Assembly: GCA_025266875.1 (NCBI GenBank)
Contig: JALLLT010000002.1
Coordinates: 1,302,001-1,366,000, forward strand
From: Fennellomyces sp. T-0311
Lineage: Eukaryota > Mucoromycota > Mucoromycetes > Mucorales > Lichtheimiaceae
DNA length: 64,000 nucleotides
Direction: 5' to 3'
Shown: positions 58,650 through 64,000 of the stretch, in pieces
Layout of the letters: every line of letters begins with the position of its first letter
Numbering within the stretch: the stretch's first letter is position 1
Position numbers and translations under genes: made by a program
Notes under the pieces: generated by a model
The model's database searches: none
What the model was told of the DNA's origin: nothing
Seen by the model: only the letters and a program-made list of their open reading frames with translations

Positions 58650-59600
58650 ATCTTTTTACTTGCAATTGATCTACAAGGATTGTATCTATTGATTTGCATT
58701 GATTGCTTACGGTGATGCGATATGGCGAGAAGTACTGTATAATGGATTTGGTGCTGCATACAAGCTACCCGATTGAAACTGAAAGCAACGCTGTACAGCA
58801 TAATAGGATTATCCTCGTTTCAAAATGATGTCGAAGCAAATTTTGCATCTCTATATCTCGCCTTGAAGCAACGTGATACGCAGGGCATCTACGCAGCACA
58901 ATTGTGCAACGCGTGGTTAGAATCATGATGATCCGATGCTGCAGACACACTACTTTACTTGCTGTCAACAGGTAAGAGTGGAATGAGGGATTATGCAGAC
59001 GTATTATAACAATCATTTGTTTAACTGAGCTGCATGAATTGCGTGGTGATGAAAGTGAGGAGCATCACGCCGATCATTCATTGTTGAAAGCATTCGCCGG
59101 TGATTGCGCGATTAACTTGCAAAGAGACATGAATATATGTTTGAACGAAGGAAATTGCACGTCGATGAAGCCGGTGTAAAATCAGATTTACGGTCCATAG
59201 TTTGCGTTCCCTTTGATGGCAAAGATATGTTTGTAATTGAAAGATAATGAGTCGGACAGAGTAAACACTCAGATGACCGTCCTCACAGAGGATTTGCAGT
59301 AGCATTGCGGCCCCTCGTTAATGGAATTACACGGTCAGCACATATGTCAAGTAAGGGAGATTAGCCAATTGCGGGAGTCAGTTCAGGGGATTATTAATAA
59401 TAGCTATTGTTAGATGAGATCCAGGGACGGGAGGATGCATCATCGTGAAAGTCTATCGAGGACTAGAGACTCATTTAAAGAGTGTAAAGAGCTGGTGATC
59501 ATCCAATTCTTTTTATATGCCCCTCCTCATCTCCTTCGAAAAAAAAACACATGTGCTTATAGGTCCTGTCCGAAAGTTCACTATATCAAAAAATATAACT
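58650..59600 (+). pseudogene. Decayed tandem copy of the F-box gene
   Basis: Follows the F-box gene base by base with many substitutions and deletions: GATTGCTTACGGTGATGCGA versus GATTGCTCATGACGATGCGA, TACAAGCTACCCG versus TACAAACTACCCG, TATATCTCGCCTT in both, and ACACAATTGTGCAACG-type text. The 3' end is nearly unchanged: GTAAGGGAGATTAGCCAATT at about 59351 and at about 57330, and even the 3' flank (CACATGTGCTTATAG) is repeated. Frame and splice sites are destroyed, so no protein is expected. The duplication therefore included the 3' flank. Confidence 0.85.
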
Positions 59601-59710
59601 TTATCCTTTTTTATGAGGAATGTTCCATCGAAATAGATTGCTTTTGAAAAGTTGTGAGAATTAAATATATACAAAAAGGAAATTACGTGACAGTAAATAA
59701 AAATGATGAA

Positions 59711-62098
59711 TTATGAACTTGAAATGAATAAATGAATTGCATCATCAGCTCGTGGAGCTGAATCAAATGCCATTGCAATATCATCATCACAATGGATAGT
59801 AATTAGATCGCCGTCTTCGTCGCGGTATTTGATAAAATCGCCACAGAGGCCCTTCATACGTGTTTTGCGTTCAGCCAGCGTTCGCAAATCGCTATAATTG
59901 ATATCCCGAGGCGCGTAAAACACAAATGCATTGTCTCGGTTATAGTAAAGTTTGACTTTGACCGTTGTTGTTCGACGTATGATTTGCGATACGGATCGAG
60001 GAGGGAGTGTGGTTGTGGTAGTCACTCTTGATGTCGCGATATTTGGACTACTTTGTGAACGTCCTCGATTGCCTGTTGTGATTCGAGATTCGCGTTCGTC
60101 TTCTTGATATACGACTTGAACAGAGGGTGATGGTGGAGTGCTACCACTTTGCGGAGGTGATGGAGGCCCACAGGTACTGCTACCGCTACTGAATGGCATC
60201 GAGCATGAAGGTGAATGAGGTGATGGTGGTGGTCCCGGTTGGAGGTGACGATTAGTATTGTTGCTGTTGTTGTTGTACAAGTAATGGCTGTAAGATGAAG
60301 TACGTGTTGGCATCTGATTTTCGTCAAAAAGTTCCGGAATTTGATCATAGTATCCGCCTCGAACTGGAAGTTTGTTCATGGATGCATACGATAAGTACGT
60401 CGGTGACAATGCCGCAATGGCATCCTCTTCATCACGATATTTTTCTAACCCATAAGTGACAAGACTCGATAAATGCTTCCTTCGCGTGACTTGATGCATG
60501 AGTTTTTTGAGTGCTGAATCCCACTGAGCCAGCTGTTCGTCGTTTCGGTACTCCAAAGTAAATGAATCCAAGTCATTATCTTTTAGCCAGAATATCTGCA
60601 ATGACATGGGAATGGCTAAAATATGACAAGAACCTTTTTTTTAATAAACTAAAAACCAAAAAAAAAATCATGCATAAAATATTAAACTTACCACCCTGAT
60701 CAACCTGGACCATGTTCTCGAGTTTGATTAAACCCAATATCCACAGCGCGGTTTCTTTTTTCTTTTTGGTCTTTTTGCTCGCAACTTCGGCACAAAGAAT
60801 GATGACCTTTTCAAAGAGATGGGCAGTTACGTCTTTGGTGACGTTGTGTCGATGAATGGAGACCTTATCGTGAAGTAAGAGCATGCCACACTGTTCATCG
60901 ACATTGGTGATCATTTTCCAATCAACGACTTGCTCCTTGAGTTCCTTGACGCGTTGTTTATTTTCTTGCAGTCGTCGTGTTTCGTTCACCTTGTAAGCGA
61001 CGCGTTCCATGGCTTCCATTCCACGCTGCAAGTCATCATAATAGGGCCAGTCATTGGCAGTATAATTCATGAGCTGCTGTAACAAGAGAGGATACTTGCA
61101 TACACGTTGAACAGGTTTGATGAGCAATGATGGCAGTTCATATGTTGGTTCGACACTTGTTGATGATAGCTGAGGAGTCCATTGAATAACCAGGTCGAGA
61201 GCATGCTGCATATTGGCACAGTACGGCTCGTATACCGAAAACGCATCCTCCAATTCCATTAGGACCCGACCAAAGTTTCCACGAGGATGTTCTGCGTAAT
61301 ATTCCACTTGCATGAGAAACCGGAGCTGAAAGTCGATCAGGGCATTAAGGTTTCCAAAAATATGATGCAGGGTGTCCAATGAAACGATGTTGCGCTGTGA
61401 TCGTAGCCCTTGTGCATAATTCTATATAGTATTGTGTTTCAGCCCAAGCAATTTTGTTAAAGTTTATATATGTATTACCTGCGTTGTTTCAAGGTACTCT
61501 ACATATTTCCGTTCAGTTTCTAATAGCTCAAGAACAACCTTGTCTCGCAGGCTGAATGCTGTCATTGGTTCTTGAGCTGGCGGATATTCGGTTTTCAATA
61601 CGCCATGCTCGTGCAATAGAACTAAAATTTTGTGCAATGTGCTAATGACCTGTGCGTGTGTGTGTGTGTGTGTGCGGGTGGGGTGGGGGTTTGCATGTTT
61701 AAGACATGAACAGTAAAGTGGTGTACATATATCATCCCTACCTTGCAGAATCCGATTGTGTTATCTTGATACATTTCCGATACCGTAAAGAGATCATCTT
61801 CGTTGAGTGCCAGGTGCTGTCTGCAAGCAATGATGAAGCGGTAAACAAATACTTTGTGTTGTTTCTTGCAGCCGTCTTGTTCAAGCGTCAGATCAATGGC
61901 CGCATCGGGTTTCAATAGGTTGAAGAGGGTGCATAGCATATGGCCTTGTCGACACAGTTGCCATAGGTTATACAGTGGTGTTGGAATGTGAGCCGTGTTT
62001 TGGTGGTCAAATCGATGACTTAAATCAAATCCAGGTACAACGGAAGCCAATCCATCGAGAACTGATTTACAGGTCTTATAAATAGATGCGATAGTCAT
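59711..62098 (-). CDS. CDC24: Cdc24-type Rho/Cdc42 guanine nucleotide exchange factor
   Basis: Activates Cdc42 to set polarity. The ATG at 62098 opens MTIASIYKTCKSVLDGLASV, then VPGFDLSHRFDHQNTAHIPT and LWQLCRQGHMLCTLFNLL, the CDC24 calponin-like domain. The DH domain follows: RDKVVLELLETERKYVEYLE, HHIFGNLNALIDFQLRFLMQ, LLIKPVQRVCKYPLLLQQLM. The PH domain includes HLFEKVIILCAEVASKKTKK and LGLIKLENM, ending EQLAQWDSALKKL. A Pro/Ser-rich linker precedes a C-terminal PB1 domain (TTVKVKLYYNRDNAFVFYAP; acidic OPCA motif RDEDGDLITIHCDDDI) that in yeast binds Bem1. The domain order matches Cdc24. An intron near 61640-61740 carries a TG repeat. Confidence 0.93.
61656..61674. repeat. (TG)n microsatellite in a CDC24 intron
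   Basis: About nine TG units within an intron, bordered by a G-rich stretch. Confidence 0.9.
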
Positions 62099-62894
62099 CG
62101 TTCTCGGCGGAACGAAGCAGGTTAAAAAAAAGAAAGAAAGAATAAAGAAAGAGAGAGAGGAGGGGAGCAATTACGGAGTGCAACCATCTTTTTTTTTTTT
62201 GACAATAGAAGCAGGGTCAAGGCTCTTGCCTGTTTCAGGCACACATCACAGACGTGCATTGTCCGTCTTGTTAGCAATCATCGCTGAATGTAACCTCCCC
62301 CTTTATTCTGTCGGTTCCTTGGAGGGGGCAGCCTCATGGCGTCAGAAATAAGTAGATCTATCTTTGGCTTAAGGGGGGGGGGCAAGGGTACAATTTCCTT
62401 GTTTATCCACTACTGTCAAGAGAAAAGGAGAGGTCGGTTGGTCTGCTTGTGTGTTTATCGTCAGGTAATAAACTAATCAGACATTATCAGTGATGTGAGT
62501 CTCGCCCCTCTCTCTTTGTCTCCTATGGATCACACAGCCAAAAGACCGCTATGCAACGGTAGACGGTTATCAAATAATACACTAGCTGGGTCCGGTGACG
62601 GTGGCAACCGTATGCTCCAGTTGCAGTGGATTGTTGTATTTAATTCTGCATGTCGCTGCTGCACCCCTTCCAGATTGTAGGCAAATGATTTTGGGTGCTT
62701 TATGTTTCTTTTCTTTTGGCAGGTGGTGAAATAAGAAGAAAAACGAACTGCGAACAAGAACAGTGTTCTCTCTAAGGGAAACTACGGCTATAATAGTTAA
62801 TATGGACAAGAAGTGTGATGAATGGGATGCGAATGATATTACAACAGGGAAGGAAGAATTAGAAAGTGTGGATGGTTGTTTGTAGGCTTGCTTT
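62099..62894. other. Intergenic
   Basis: Promoter region of CDC24 and 3' flank of the DnaJ gene. A pyrimidine/purine-asymmetric tract at about 62125-62205 and a run of nine G at about 62370 were noted; no gene. Confidence 0.55.
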
Positions 62895-64000
62895 TTAACC
62901 AAAATGGAAGGTATATCCACCGCCGCCGGGCGATGCGCGTCGTCCACTGCCACCGGGGAATCCGCCTCCACCGAAACCGGCTCCACCGGGGAATCCACCA
63001 GCTCCACCGAAGCCTCCACCAGGGAAGCCTCCAGCGCCGGATGAATGGAAACCACCAGCACCACCGGGGAATCCTCGGGGTGCACCTCCGCCCATACCAC
63101 CACCAAACATTTGCATGAACACGTCATTGATATCCACGCCACCAGCATCGAAGCCGCCTCCGCCCATGCCGCCCATGCCATCGAGGTCGACGCCCGAATC
63201 GTATCGTTGCTTCTTCTGAGGATCGCTGAGAATGGCATAGGCCTCGCCGACCTCCTTGAACTTGGCCTCTGCCTTGGCGTCGCCATCGTTCTTGTCGGGA
63301 TGGTACTGCAGAGCCAGTTTGCGATACGCCTTTTTGATTTCAGAGTCTGTGGCGGCCTTGGAGAGGCCAAGGACCTTGTAGTAGTCTTTGCGCTGAGACT
63401 TTTTCAGCTCCAGCTCGGCTTTTTGCAGCAAGCTGCGATATTCTCGGCTGCTGGCATCGCTTTCTGTCAGCTTGCGATAGTCTCGCACTGCCTCTTCGTA
63501 TTCTTCCAGCTCCATGTAGCATGCTGCTCGTCGACTGTACACCTTGATAAAGTCGGGATCGAGTTTCAGCGCCTTGTCGCAGTCCTCCAGTGCTTCCTTG
63601 AACTTTTTGAGCTGCACAGACACGTTAGTTCCCGGGACACTCTTGGGGCAGCAAACCATCTTACCTTTTGTAGCACGGCGGCACGGTTGGAGTACAGCTT
63701 GGAGTTGAGGGCGTCGTTGTCTGGATCGATCTCCAGTGCGGATGTGTATGCGTCGTATGCTTCCTGAAGGTTGTTTGTCTTGAATGCGGCATTGCCCTTC
63801 TCCTTTTGCGAATCAAGCGCACGCGCCTTCTTCACCAGTACGCGGGCCTTTGCGAAATCAGGATCGCAGCGCAACGCCTCCATGCAGTGGGCCACGGCCT
63901 TTGCGTTGTCACCCTGGCCGTAGAACACGCGGGCCCTGAGATACAAGACATCTGGATTCTGGGTGTCCAATCGTACCAGGTAGCTAGGAGCGATTACAAA
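62895..64000 (-). CDS. TPR-DnaJ co-chaperone (DNAJC7-like), 5' end outside window
   Basis: Hsp70/Hsp90 co-chaperone of the cytosol. The frame is open to the window edge, where it reads [23 protein letters not shown] repeats follow: [40 protein letters not shown], and after an intron (near 63606-63665) [22 protein letters not shown] domain follows: [20 protein letters not shown], with HPDK in [20 protein letters not shown]. The C-terminus is Gly/Phe-rich ([14 protein letters not shown], many GG-F-P repeats) and ends GYTFHFG-stop. TPR units N-terminal to J is the DNAJC7/TPR2 order. The missing start lies beyond position 64000. Confidence 0.93.

Noticed and set aside
63045..63767. 240-codon plus-strand ORF over the DnaJ gene
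   Set aside because: Antisense of a Gly-rich coding region, whose composition makes long spurious ORFs.

Overview
The window reads as nuclear DNA of an early-diverging filamentous fungus, most likely Mucoromycota (inference). Genes are compact and carry many short (about 50-85 bp) GT-AG introns. Intergenic DNA is AT-rich. The single-copy genes are eukaryotic and fungal in type (cytochrome c, an Rsp5-type ubiquitin ligase, TFIIA gamma, Yju2, mitochondrial ClpX, ARPC3, Cdc24, a PHO91-type transporter). Nothing looks bacterial, viral or organellar.

Layout. 0-1.1 kb: 3' end of a WD40 gene and a complete two-exon cytochrome c gene. 2.5-3.5 kb: copy A of a diverged dispersed repeat. 4.9-8.0 kb (minus): a NEDD4/Rsp5 HECT ligase (C2, three WW, HECT). 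9.7-10.9 kb (plus): a peroxisomal 2,4-dienoyl-CoA reductase ending in SKL. 12.4-13.8 kb: a structurally intact Tc1-like transposon. 14.0-18.3 kb: TFIIA gamma (plus), then Yju2 and ClpX (both minus).

From about 20 to 46 kb lies an accessory, transposon-rich island. It holds a flavin amine-oxidase relic; a complete 5.17-kb DNA transposon (23102-28268) with terminal inverted repeats, subterminal motif arrays, an intact 7-exon tnp2-like transposase of 937 codons and a divergent accessory gene; a KDZ transposase gene broken by two stop codons (28.8-32.1 kb); LTR-like fragments around a tRNA-Glu(CTC); a truncated Tc1 relic; a LINE 3' relic; and a multi-exon minus-strand gene (40633-44129) that I read as a Fanzor (eukaryotic TnpB-like RuvC nuclease). 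A second small minus-strand ORF lies upstream of the Fanzor gene, hairpins lie just past its 3' end, and copies of the dispersed repeat lie on both sides.

From 46 kb on the DNA is again gene-dense: a PH-domain protein; an AIG1-type GTPase 91 bp upstream of an SPX-domain phosphate transporter; ARPC3; a small unrecognised gene; an F-box gene followed by a decayed tandem copy of itself; Cdc24 (RhoGEF); and a TPR-DnaJ co-chaperone that runs off the right edge. Cdc24, the Arp2/3 subunit and Rsp5 are all connected to polarity, actin and endocytosis, but their proximity is not taken as a functional cluster. All splicing was inferred by eye from reading frame, splice sites and family motifs.
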